44,871 bases of DNA, taken from the NCBI RefSeq assembly GCF_001435095.1, contig NZ_AZFC01000028.1:70156-115026 (forward strand). The letters are read 5' to 3'. Made by a program: the position numbers and the translations under genes. Positions 16,101-23,224 of the stretch are shown one piece after another. Numbering within the stretch: the first letter of the stretch is position 1; each line of letters begins with the position of its first letter. Below the pieces are notes generated by a model that worked only from the letters and a program-made list of their open reading frames with translations, had not been told where the DNA came from and did no database searches. Source of the DNA: Levilactobacillus spicheri DSM 15429. Lineage in GTDB: Bacteria > Bacillota > Bacilli > Lactobacillales > Lactobacillaceae.

Positions 16101-16264
16101 TTAGCCGGGAGGGAGGTCAGAATTGGGCTCAGTAGCCTCGTTTCTGTTATCCGGGTGAATTTCCCGGATTACAGAAAGGCCGAGCTTTTCGCGGGCTTGG
16201 TGAAAAGCTCAAAGTCGTGCCCATCCCGTTCCAGCCCGATTTTTGCCGGCCCCGAAAGCGCTAA
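16101..16264 (-). repeat. Double-hairpin intergenic element, copy R6
   Basis: On the minus strand the closing stem includes GCTAA/TTAGC and AGCCC/GGGCT. Hairpin 1 is GAGCTTTTC/GAAAAGCTC bracketed by GGCACGA and CTCGGCC. Hairpin 2 is TTTCTGT/ACAGAAA, an A-A mismatch, ATCCGGG/CCCGGAT and loop AAATTCA. It begins about 15 nt after the stop codon of the DUF1836 gene, in the same orientation and facing R5. Confidence 0.82.
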
Positions 16265-16279
16265 TTTCGTCTAACTAGC

Positions 16280-16807
16280 TTACTTGGTCTTTTCGACCTT
16301 GCGCAGGGGGCGCTTGATCAGCGTCAGGAGTTTTTCGGATTGTAACCGGGAGACCACGGCGTCCACGGCGACCTGCATCAATTTTTCGTTCAGGTCCTTG
16401 GCCGCCGGCTGAACCTGATCCTCCCCCAACGTGTGGAGGCGGTCCTCCAAGCGGTCGATGAAGTTATCATAGGCCTGCTTGGGGTAGTCGCCCGCGGTGA
16501 TCTGGTCGATTCCCGAACGGACCGTATCCGTCTGGAACATGGGCTTGAGCAAGCTGATCATCAGGATGTCCGCCAACTGCATGGTCTGGTACTTCTTCTT
16601 CGTCGGTGCCAAGATGACCTTGTGCTTCACGTAGTTGTTGATCATTGCCGGCGTGATGGTGTCGACGCCCAGCGGTCCCAACACAGCGTTGATCAGCGCC
16701 GTGACCTGATCCATGTATAAATCAAATCTCGGTAAGTCGTCCCACCGAGGAAGTTTGATATCGTGCATCTGGTGTTCCCACCGTGTGTATTGATTAAAAT
16801 CAGCCAT
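16280..16807 (-). CDS. DUF1836 family protein, putative regulator
   Basis: The protein has 175 residues. The region LPRWDDLPRFDLYMDQVTAL...ITPAMINNYVKHKVILAPTKKKY (about 20-75) is the signature of DUF1836; the ITPAMINNYVK-KKY part resembles a MerR-like winged helix. Downstream helices (TDTVRSGIDQITAGDYPKQAYDNF) complete the family. No biochemical function is established for the family; DNA binding is inferred. The longer open frame up to 16861 runs into the promoter, while AGGG at about 7 nt spacing supports the ATG at 16807. A 21-bp palindrome overlaps the promoter. Confidence 0.8.
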   Translation of the reverse strand: MADFNQYTRWEHQMHDIKLPRWDDLPRFDLYMDQVTALINAVLGPLGVDTITPAMINNYVKHKVILAPTKKKYQTMQLADILMISLLKPMFQTDTVRSGIDQITAGDYPKQAYDNFIDRLEDRLHTLGEDQVQPAAKDLNEKLMQVAVDAVVSRLQSEKLLTLIKRPLRKVEKTK

Positions 16808-16838
16808 TTCATTCCCTGCCCTTCTATTTCTTACCCAC

Positions 16839-16872
16839 ATTGTAGCATATAAGCTAGTCACAGTGACTAGCT
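16839..16872 (-). promoter_or_regulatory. Promoter of the DUF1836 gene with 21-bp palindrome
   Basis: On the minus strand the extended -10 TGCTACAAT has its hexamer at 16844-16839. The palindrome AGCTAGTCAC (16852-16861), A, GTGACTAGCT (16863-16872) is perfect, covers the spacer and -35 zone, and has no T-run, so an operator is more likely than a terminator. Autoregulation by DUF1836 is inference. Confidence 0.6.
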
Positions 16873-16894
16873 AACCACTTATTGCAAGGATTTC

Positions 16895-19240
16895 TTAGCG
16901 CCAGTGAATGCGACTTAAAATGCGTTTGCCCAACCCGGCCTGGACCAGGTAAAAGACGGGCTGCACGCTGACCATCAGGGGGATGTAGATCAGCGCCAGT
17001 TTCCAGTTCAGGAGGTCGACCAACGAAAACAGGTCGCCGAAGAACAGGAAAATCACCGCGAACAACGCCGCCATCGCGCCAATCAGCGCAATCTTAAAGC
17101 GGTTCAGCGGCCGGGCGACCATGGTCAAAGCGTTTAAGCTGACTAGCCCGGTCATCAACACGCTCAGCGTCGAAGTCGTCGCAAAGCTCAACTGGAACTG
17201 GGTCCCCAGCGCCATGATCACCAGGATGTAGCCCACCACGCAGGTCGCGGCCGGCGCGGCGATCTCCATCACCTGCTTCATGAAGCGCCCGGTGATCCGC
17301 GCGTAGTTCGGCTGCAGGGCCAGGAAGAAGGTCGGAATGCCGACCATCAATGAGGAAATCGGTGTCAGTTGGATCGGTTCGAACGGGTAGCTGCGGCTCA
17401 TGAAGATGAAAATCAGCGTCAGAACCACCGAGTACATGGTCTTGATCAGGAAGAGCGAGGCGACCCGCTCGATGTTGTTGATCACCCGCCGCCCCTCGTT
17501 TAAAACGTTGACCATCGCGTCGAAGTTCGAGTCGATCAAGACGAAGTCGGCCAGGCTCTTAGTGGCCTCGCTGCCCGAGGCCATCGCGATGCTGCAGTCG
17601 GCCTGCCGCAGAGCCAACAGGTCGTTGACCCCGTCGCCGGTCATCGCCACGGTGTGCCCCAGGTCCTGGTAGCCCCGGATGAGCCCCTCCTTTTGCTGGG
17701 GGGTCACCCGCCCGAAGACGTTGTAGGTGTCGACCAGGTGCCGGTAGTCCGGCGTTTCCCCGACCGTGCTCATGTCCACCAACTGCTGGGAACCGGGGAT
17801 GCCGGCGCGTTGGGCGATGCTGGCCACCGTCACCGGATTGTCCCCGGAGATGACCTTGAGGGCCACGTCCTGGGTGGTGAAGAAGTCGAAAGTGTCCTTG
17901 GCGTTGGGCCGCAGCTCGTCGGTGATCAGGAGCAGCCCGAGGGCTTCCGGCGCCGCGGGTTGCGGCGTCGTCAGTTGGTCCACGCGCGCCAGAACCAGGA
18001 CCCGGTAGCCCTGGGCCGCCAGTTCCTTGATGCGGGCCTGCAGTGCGGGGGCCACCGGTCGAAAGATAAACTCGGGGGCGCCCATCACGTAGGCCGTTCC
18101 GTCGGCTAACCGCGCGCCGCTCCATTTACGGCCGGACGAAAATGGCAGGGCTTCGCTGGCCGTCACGGTCGGATGCCCGTCCACGGCCTGAACGGCCTGG
18201 GCCGTCTCGTTGTCGTCGCCGGTCGCCGCGACCAGCTCGGCCAGGATCGTGTGGAGCTGGGCTGCCGGGACCGTGCCCAACGCCTCGACCCGTTCCAGCT
18301 TGAGTTTGCCGCTGGTGATGGTCCCGGTCTTATCCAGGCACAGGACGTCGGCCCGGGCCAACGCCTCGATGGCCGGCAGCTCCCGAACCAGGACGTGACG
18401 GCGGCCCAGGGTCAAAGCCCCGGCCGCCAACGCCACGGAGGTCAACAGGACCAAGCCTTGCGGAATCATCCCGCCGACCGCGGCCACGGTCCCCAGGATG
18501 GCCCGGTTGGTGCTTTGTCCCTTGACCAGCGAGGCGATGAACAGTGCGATGCCCAGGGGAATCAGGGCAAACGTCAGGCTTTTAATGATGCGATTGATGA
18601 TATCCAGCAGTTGGCTGGCCGTGCGTCGTTGCCGCTTGACCGAGTGGGCCAACTGTTCCACAAAACTCTGGGCCCCGACCCGGGTCGCCTGGACGGTGGC
18701 CTTGCCTCCCAGCAGGACGCTGCCGGAGACCACGGTGTCGCCGACCTGCTTCGCAATCGGGGTCGACTCCCCGGTGATCTGGGACTCGTCGACCTCGATG
18801 CCGGTCGTGACCCGAATCAGCCCGTCCACGGGCAGCTGGTCGCCCCGGCCCACCGTCAAGAGGTCGTCTTGGACCAACTCCTCCTGTTTGCGGTCGGTGA
18901 CCACGCCATCCCGCAGCACCGGCAACCGCCCCTCGGATAAGAGCGCCAGCTTATCGACCTGGCGCTTGGAGCGAATTTCCTGGAAGATCCCGATGCCGGT
19001 GTTGACCACCACGACCCCGATGAAGAGGAGATTTTTATAGCTGCCGGTGAACAACACCAGCCCCGCTAAGATCAGATTGATCAGGTTAAAGAGCGTCATT
19101 AAGTTATCACGAAAGATCTGTTTGACGCTCCGGGTGAGCGGTGGTAAGGGGTCGTTCTGCAATCCCTGGGCCAACCGTTCGTGCACATCGGCGGCCGTTA
19201 AACCCGTGTCTAACGGCGTTAAATTTGGTTCCTGCGCCAT
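16895..19240 (-). CDS. Cation-translocating P-type ATPase (CtpE-like)
   Basis: This 781-residue membrane ATPase has the actuator loop motif ITGESTPIAKQ, the phosphorylation motif DKTGT with Asp303, the hinge MTGDGVNDLLALRQAD, and about ten membrane segments with six after the P-domain. There are no N-terminal heavy-metal domains. The M4 motif GGMIPQGLVLLTS resembles mycobacterial CtpE-like pumps, which act on calcium; ion specificity here is inference. The open frame extends to 19306, but AAAGGAGGAACGGGCC directly precedes the ATG at 19240. A possible -10 (TACAAT) lies near 19283. Confidence 0.9.
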   Translation of the reverse strand: MAQEPNLTPLDTGLTAADVHERLAQGLQNDPLPPLTRSVKQIFRDNLMTLFNLINLILAGLVLFTGSYKNLLFIGVVVVNTGIGIFQEIRSKRQVDKLALLSEGRLPVLRDGVVTDRKQEELVQDDLLTVGRGDQLPVDGLIRVTTGIEVDESQITGESTPIAKQVGDTVVSGSVLLGGKATVQATRVGAQSFVEQLAHSVKRQRRTASQLLDIINRIIKSLTFALIPLGIALFIASLVKGQSTNRAILGTVAAVGGMIPQGLVLLTSVALAAGALTLGRRHVLVRELPAIEALARADVLCLDKTGTITSGKLKLERVEALGTVPAAQLHTILAELVAATGDDNETAQAVQAVDGHPTVTASEALPFSSGRKWSGARLADGTAYVMGAPEFIFRPVAPALQARIKELAAQGYRVLVLARVDQLTTPQPAAPEALGLLLITDELRPNAKDTFDFFTTQDVALKVISGDNPVTVASIAQRAGIPGSQQLVDMSTVGETPDYRHLVDTYNVFGRVTPQQKEGLIRGYQDLGHTVAMTGDGVNDLLALRQADCSIAMASGSEATKSLADFVLIDSNFDAMVNVLNEGRRVINNIERVASLFLIKTMYSVVLTLIFIFMSRSYPFEPIQLTPISSLMVGIPTFFLALQPNYARITGRFMKQVMEIAAPAATCVVGYILVIMALGTQFQLSFATTSTLSVLMTGLVSLNALTMVARPLNRFKIALIGAMAALFAVIFLFFGDLFSLVDLLNWKLALIYIPLMVSVQPVFYLVQAGLGKRILSRIHWR

Positions 19241-19519
19241 GGCCCGTTCCTCCTTTTGCTTCGTAACCGCTTTAGTCTTATTGTACAAGAAACTCGGCGA
19301 CGACACCTATAATCCGTCTGAATTTTGACCATCTTAACCGAATCGCTAGGGCTTGGGTCGGGGCCGCTTACGGGACGGTGGCCTGGCCCCGTGTGACCCG
19401 CCGCCACAGCCGGTCATAATCTGCGGAGCTCGAGCGGTTCACCGGGGCACCCCCATTAACAGGCCGGCCGAAGAGTGGTTAAATTGAGGTGACCCCAAAC
19501 TTTCAAGGGAGGCTTTTTG

Positions 19520-19678
19520 ATGAATCACAAATCGACCGCGATCGTTTTATTTGTCCTGTACCTCATTTTACTAGGGTGCATGCTGACCAACCACAGCATG
19601 CTCGCCATGTGGCTGATGACCGGGGGCATGCTGTTCGAAGCCAGCGTGAACCTGTACGACCAGTTCCGCCGACGGTAA
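19520..19678 (+). CDS. Small membrane protein, 52 residues
   Basis: An ATG at 19520 follows GGGAGG with 7-nt spacing and opens a 52-codon frame ending TAA at 19676-19678. The product has two hydrophobic segments (AIVLFVLYLILLGCML and MLAMWLMTGGMLF) and a basic end (DQFRRR). Third-position GC preference in the second half matches neighbouring genes. No family is recognised. It stands alone before the aldo/keto reductase. Confidence 0.7.
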   Translation: MNHKSTAIVLFVLYLILLGCMLTNHSMLAMWLMTGGMLFEASVNLYDQFRRR

Positions 19679-19789
19679 GCGTTGTCATTTCACCCCAGAT
19701 AGCCTAAAATTAAAGCTATATGTGCGGCGGCATGCGCCGCCCACGTTAAGATAATTGGTGGCGCGTTGCCACCAAGGAGGACGCAAACT

Positions 19790-20638
19790 ATGACACTGAA
19801 CCAACTTTCCGATACCATCAAGCTCGCCGATGGCAACCAGATGCCCGGCCTCGGCTTCGGTACCTACCTGATCAGCGACCAGGAGACCATGGACCACACC
19901 ATCCAAGCGGCCTGGGACCAAGGTTACCGCCTGATCGACACCGCCATGCTCTACCGCAACGAGGACCTGCTGGGCACCTCGCTTCAAAAACTCGGGCTGC
20001 CCCGCGAGGCGCTCTTTTTGACCAGCAAGGTCGCCGAGATCGTCCAGGGTTACGACCAGACGCTCAAGGCGGTCGAGGGGTCCCTGAAACGGCTCCAGAC
20101 CAACTACTTAGACCTGCTGCTGATCCACTGGCCGGTCCGCGAACACTTCTTTGAAACCTGGAAGGCCCTCGAACAGCTGAAGGCCGACGGGAAAGTCCGC
20201 TCCATCGGGGTCTCCAACTACACCATCGCGCACTTGGAACTGCTGGCCACCCAGGCCAAGGAGATGCCGGTGGTCAACCAGGTCGAGTACCACCCCTACC
20301 TGAACCAACAGGCCCTGGTCGACTACGACCGGGAGAAGGACATCGTCACGGAGGCCTGGAGTCCCCTGGGACGGCGGGCCGTGCTGGACGACCCGATGAT
20401 CGCTAAAATGGCGCACCACCACCAGAAAACGGTCGCCCAGATCATCCTGCGCTGGGAGCTGCAACACGGCGTGGTCCCGATTCCCAAGTCGACGCACGCC
20501 GAACGGATTCAGGAAAACACGGACGTTTTCGACTTCGAACTGGCCGAAGACGAGATGGGCATGATCGACCTGCTGAACAAGAACCAGCGGACCGGGAACG
20601 AACCCGAAATCGTGTACGAAACCGGGAAACAGTATTAA
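19790..20638 (+). CDS. Aldo/keto reductase
   Basis: The protein has 282 residues and an NADPH-binding TIM barrel. The tetrad is visible: Asp in LIDTAMLYRNED (about 48), Tyr in the same segment (about 53), Lys in FLTSKVAEI (about 79) and His in LLLIHWPV (about 112). The cofactor loop motif VPIPKSTHAERIQEN near 240 is typical of 2,5-diketogluconate/glyoxal reductase-type enzymes that reduce small aldehydes and ketones. AAGGAGGACGC before the ATG at 19790 fixes the start; an upstream in-frame codon at 19766 lies within a repeat-like stretch and lacks a site. It is monocistronic with its own terminator. Confidence 0.93.
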   Translation: MTLNQLSDTIKLADGNQMPGLGFGTYLISDQETMDHTIQAAWDQGYRLIDTAMLYRNEDLLGTSLQKLGLPREALFLTSKVAEIVQGYDQTLKAVEGSLKRLQTNYLDLLLIHWPVREHFFETWKALEQLKADGKVRSIGVSNYTIAHLELLATQAKEMPVVNQVEYHPYLNQQALVDYDREKDIVTEAWSPLGRRAVLDDPMIAKMAHHHQKTVAQIILRWELQHGVVPIPKSTHAERIQENTDVFDFELAEDEMGMIDLLNKNQRTGNEPEIVYETGKQY

Positions 20639-20703
20639 ATCCGGTTCCTGGTAGTCAGTCCTCGTCTTTAACACCAAATGCGTCCCGCTAATGATATTTC
20701 ACG

Positions 20704-20732
20704 AAGTCCGGTCACCAGTGGCCGGACTTTTT
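20704..20732 (+). terminator. Terminator of the aldo/keto reductase gene
   Basis: AAGTCCGG and CCGGACTT form the stem with an inner CAC/GTG pairing, followed by TTTTT. Confidence 0.85.
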
Positions 20733-20734
20733 GA

Positions 20735-20763
20735 TTGGCTAATCATTAAAAAAAGATTATAAT
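20735..20763 (+). promoter_or_regulatory. Promoter of the ABC-F leader
   Basis: TTGGCT (20735-20740) and TATAAT (20758-20763) are 17 nt apart. The predicted leader before the ABC-F start codon is about 250 nt and holds a short open frame and two hairpins. Confidence 0.65.
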
Positions 20764-20800
20764 GATTCTCATAATACGAAACGAAAGCCAGGTGAACCCC

Positions 20801-20836
20801 TTGAAGACGACCACGTTATTTGACGACATTGCATAG
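20801..20836 (+). CDS. Candidate leader peptide, 11 residues
   Basis: A TTG start preceded by CAGGTGA with about 5-nt spacing encodes a TTG-initiated Met-Lys-Thr-Thr-Thr-Leu-Phe-Asp-Asp-Ile-Ala and stops with TAG. It sits 25 nt before the first of two competing hairpins. Leader peptides at this position control ABC-F resistance genes by ribosome stalling; this assignment rests on position and architecture only. Confidence 0.45.
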   Translation: MKTTTLFDDIA

Positions 20837-20861
20837 GGATCGCTCACCCAACCATTTTTTC

Positions 20862-20928
20862 AGACTGGCGCCATTGCCAGTCTCCTTTTGGGCGCCATCC
20901 CGCGGTCGTTGGGAGTGGGCGCCTTTTT
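20862..20928 (+). promoter_or_regulatory. Transcription attenuator upstream of the ABC-F gene
   Basis: Hairpin A (20862-20883) pairs AGACTGGC with GCCAGTCT. Hairpin B (20891-20923) pairs GGCGCC/TCCC with GGGA/GGCGCC and ends in TTTTT, a terminator about 95 nt before the start codon. TGGCGCC (20866-20872) in hairpin A can instead pair with GGCGCCA (20891-20897), which would break hairpin B and act as an antiterminator. Confidence 0.65.
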
Positions 20929-21022
20929 GTTTGGCCAATTTTAGGGTCTCCCGCGTCCCCACCCCACACCGCGTTTCCTTGAACCACGCGTCCGCTTGCG
21001 GACACACTAAGGAGAATCGCTT

Positions 21023-22489
21023 ATGGGAACCATTCAAACACAAAACTTATCCTTTACCTATCCGGGTGCCGATCACCCATTGTTCGACCACCTGTCCGTC
21101 AACCTGGACGACCACTGGAAGCTGGGGCTTATCGGCCGCAACGGGCGGGGTAAGACTACCTTTCTCAAGCTCCTCTTGGGCCAGCTGGAGGCCCATGGCG
21201 CCGTGCACGCCAGCGTGCCCTTCACCTACTTTCCCAGCGACCAGCCGCAGGGCCACGCGACCGTCATGCAGGTGCTGACCGCGACCGGGGCTCCGGAATG
21301 GCGGGCCAGCGTTGAATTGGCCCGCATCGGTCTGGACACCCTCGACCCCCAGCGCCCCTTCACCAGCCTGAGTGGCGGTGAGCAGACCCGGGTGCTGCTC
21401 GCCCGCGGCTTCGTCAACGACCGCGACTTTCCCCTGATCGACGAACCGACCAATCATCTGGACATCGCCGGGCGGCAGCTGGTCGGTCGCTATCTTCGGC
21501 AGAAACGGGGATTCATCTGCGTCAGCCACGACGAGAGTTTTTTGAACAGCTTCGTGGACCACGTGATGTCCCTGAACCGCAGCAGCGTCGACCTGGTCGC
21601 CGGAACCGTCGACGCCTGGAAAGCCGACAAAGCCCACCGTGATCACCGGGCCAAGGCCCAAAACCAGCAGCTGCAAGCCGACATTCACCGGCTGACGACC
21701 CGCACCAACGTCCAACGCCAATGGGCGGAGCAACGCGAAGCGCAGAGCTCCGACGCGGCGAGTCGCCGGTCCGCTGCCAAGCTGATGCGCCGGGCCAAGG
21801 CCTTCGAGGACCGGACCCAGGCCGTGGTCGCCAAACGCCAGGGCCTGCTGCAAGACGTCGACCAATCCGGGGAGCTCACGACCAGCCTGCAGACCGGTCA
21901 GGGCCATCGCCTCCTGATCAGCCTGCGTCAAGTCACCATCCAACGCGACCACCAGCCCCTCTTTTCCCCCGTCGACCTCGACTTTCACCAGGGTGACCGC
22001 TTAGCCATTCTGGGTGCCAACGGGTGTGGCAAGACCAGCCTCATTCAGGTCCTGCTGGGACAGATCGACCTTCCCCACACCGGCTACCTCCTCAACCAGT
22101 TGCCGGCCGACGTGGCCGTTTTAGCCCAGGACTTCAGCACCCCGATTCGCCAGTTGACGCCGGCCGATTGGGGTGACGCTCAGGAACGGACACGCGTCTG
22201 GAACCTGATGCACCAACTGGGCGTCTCGCGGGAACGGCTACGAGCACCGGCTGCCCAGTGGAGCATGGGCGAGGCCAAGAAGGCCGCCCTGGCGCGGACA
22301 CTCAGCCACCCCCACGCACTGGTGGTCTGGGACGAGCCCACCAACTACCTGGACATCGTCGCTCGCGAACAGCTGATCACGCTAATCCAGACGGTTCAGC
22401 CGACGTTGATCATCATCGACCACGACCAGCATTTCCTGACCGCGACCTGTTCGCAACAGTTGGCCCTGCAGCCCGCTGCTGAACACTAA
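21023..22489 (+). CDS. ABC-F family protein, Lsa-like ribosome protection
   Basis: The protein has 488 residues, two ATP-binding domains in one chain and no membrane segment. Domain 1 has Walker A GRNGRGKTT (about 38), signature LSGGEQTRV and Walker B DFPLIDEPTNHLD. The linker at about 190-300 is rich in Arg, Gln and Lys and likely coiled-coil. Domain 2 has GANGCGKTS, a degenerate signature WSMGEAKKAALA and VVWDEPTNYLD. The N-terminus (LSFTYPGADHPLFDHLSVNLDDHWKLGLIGRNGRGKTTFL) resembles Lsa-type factors that dislodge lincosamides, streptogramin A and pleuromutilins from ribosomes. Specificity is inference. The leader attenuator fits drug induction. Confidence 0.88.
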   Translation: MGTIQTQNLSFTYPGADHPLFDHLSVNLDDHWKLGLIGRNGRGKTTFLKLLLGQLEAHGAVHASVPFTYFPSDQPQGHATVMQVLTATGAPEWRASVELARIGLDTLDPQRPFTSLSGGEQTRVLLARGFVNDRDFPLIDEPTNHLDIAGRQLVGRYLRQKRGFICVSHDESFLNSFVDHVMSLNRSSVDLVAGTVDAWKADKAHRDHRAKAQNQQLQADIHRLTTRTNVQRQWAEQREAQSSDAASRRSAAKLMRRAKAFEDRTQAVVAKRQGLLQDVDQSGELTTSLQTGQGHRLLISLRQVTIQRDHQPLFSPVDLDFHQGDRLAILGANGCGKTSLIQVLLGQIDLPHTGYLLNQLPADVAVLAQDFSTPIRQLTPADWGDAQERTRVWNLMHQLGVSRERLRAPAAQWSMGEAKKAALARTLSHPHALVVWDEPTNYLDIVAREQLITLIQTVQPTLIIIDHDQHFLTATCSQQLALQPAAEH

Positions 22490-22490
22490 A

Positions 22491-22540
22491 AAAATGGCGT
22501 TGCGCCCAGCTCACAGACTGGGACGCAACGCCATTTTTTT
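22491..22540. terminator. Terminator between the ABC-F and hsp20 genes
   Basis: AAAATGGCGTTGCG and CGCAACGCCATTTT form the stem, with A- and T-runs on opposite sides, so it can stop both convergent genes. Confidence 0.92.
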
Positions 22541-22553
22541 AAATGCCAGCTGA

Positions 22554-22982
22554 TTAGTCGATGCTAATCTTGTGGTTATCTTCCGCTTCGGTTTCCTTTG
22601 GCAGGGTCAACGTTAAGATACCGTTGTCGTACTTGGCGTTGACGTGCTTCAGGTCAATGTTTGGTAGGTAGAAGGCCCGGGAAACGTTTTGACTAGAACG
22701 TTCTTGCCGTAAGACGCGGCCCTGGTCGTCCTTGGTCGATTCGTCAACGTTGGAGGTTCCGGAGATCCGCAGCGTATCGTCCCGGTAGTCGACGTGGATA
22801 TCGTCCTTCTTGAAGCCAGGCATTTCCGCCGTGACTTGGTAGTCCTTGTCGTGTTCGACCACGTCGGTCTTCATTGGGTTATCGGCGCCGTTAAACAAAT
22901 CGCGGCCCAAGTTGCCCACTTCATTAAAGAAATTCATTGGATTAAACAAATCATCGTTCCGGTTCATCATTTCGTTGGTCAT
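22554..22982 (-). CDS. Small heat shock protein Hsp20
   Basis: The protein has 142 residues. A short Met/Asn-rich N-arm (MTNEMMNRNDDLFNPMNFF) precedes the alpha-crystallin domain at about 38-130 (MKTDVVEHDKDYQVTAEMPG, DIHVDYRDDTLRISG, FYLPNIDLKHVNAKYDNGILTLTLPK) and a C-tail. These chaperones bind unfolding proteins without ATP and form oligomers in the cytosol. A TTG at 22988 is only 2 nt from the AAAGGGG site, so the ATG at 22982 is chosen. The promoter is TTGCTT-17-TATTAT (23057-23029 on the minus strand) with a CIRCE-like box just upstream, suggesting HrcA control. Confidence 0.95.
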   Translation of the reverse strand: MTNEMMNRNDDLFNPMNFFNEVGNLGRDLFNGADNPMKTDVVEHDKDYQVTAEMPGFKKDDIHVDYRDDTLRISGTSNVDESTKDDQGRVLRQERSSQNVSRAFYLPNIDLKHVNAKYDNGILTLTLPKETEAEDNHKISID

Positions 22983-23028
22983 ACTCAATAACCCCTTTCA
23001 AAGTTCTTTGTTTCTCTTTACATTTTCT

Positions 23029-23057
23029 ATAATAGTCAGCATTGGTCAGAAAAGCAA
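23029..23057 (-). promoter_or_regulatory. hsp20 promoter
   Basis: TTGCTT (23057-23052) and TATTAT (23034-23029) on the minus strand are separated by 17 nt; the leader is about 40 nt. Confidence 0.7.
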
Positions 23058-23061
23058 ATAA

Positions 23062-23087
23062 TTAGCACTCGATTTTTAGAGTGCTAA
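23062..23087. promoter_or_regulatory. CIRCE-like element with 8-nt spacer
   Basis: Both half-sites are perfect (TTAGCACTC at 23062-23070 and GAGTGCTAA at 23079-23087) but the spacer is 8 nt where the standard element has 9. It lies 4 nt upstream of the -35 box. HrcA binding is expected from the half-sites; the effect of the shorter spacer is unknown. Confidence 0.8.
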
Positions 23088-23185
23088 TTCAGGGCTCTTT
23101 ATCCCGATGTGTCAACAACTATTGACCATCATCTTAACACCGTTGCGCGTAAAAGCGAGTATTTCGTCAAAAAGGTCAAACTATA

Positions 23186-23212
23186 TCAAAAAGAGGTGCG
23201 AGCTCGCACCTC
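23186..23212 (-). terminator. Terminator of gtf3a
   Basis: GAGGTGCGAG and CTCGCACCTC form a perfect palindromic stem, followed on the minus strand by TTTTTG, 13 nt after the stop codon. Confidence 0.9.
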
Positions 23213-23224
23213 CTTTGACCACTA

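Noticed and set aside
15972..16274. Plus-strand open frame of 100 codons
   Set aside because: It runs through element R6 and has no ribosome binding site.
20755..20776. PerR/Fur-like box near the ABC-F promoter
   Set aside because: Only a partial match to TTATAATnATTATAA, and it is better explained by the -10 element.
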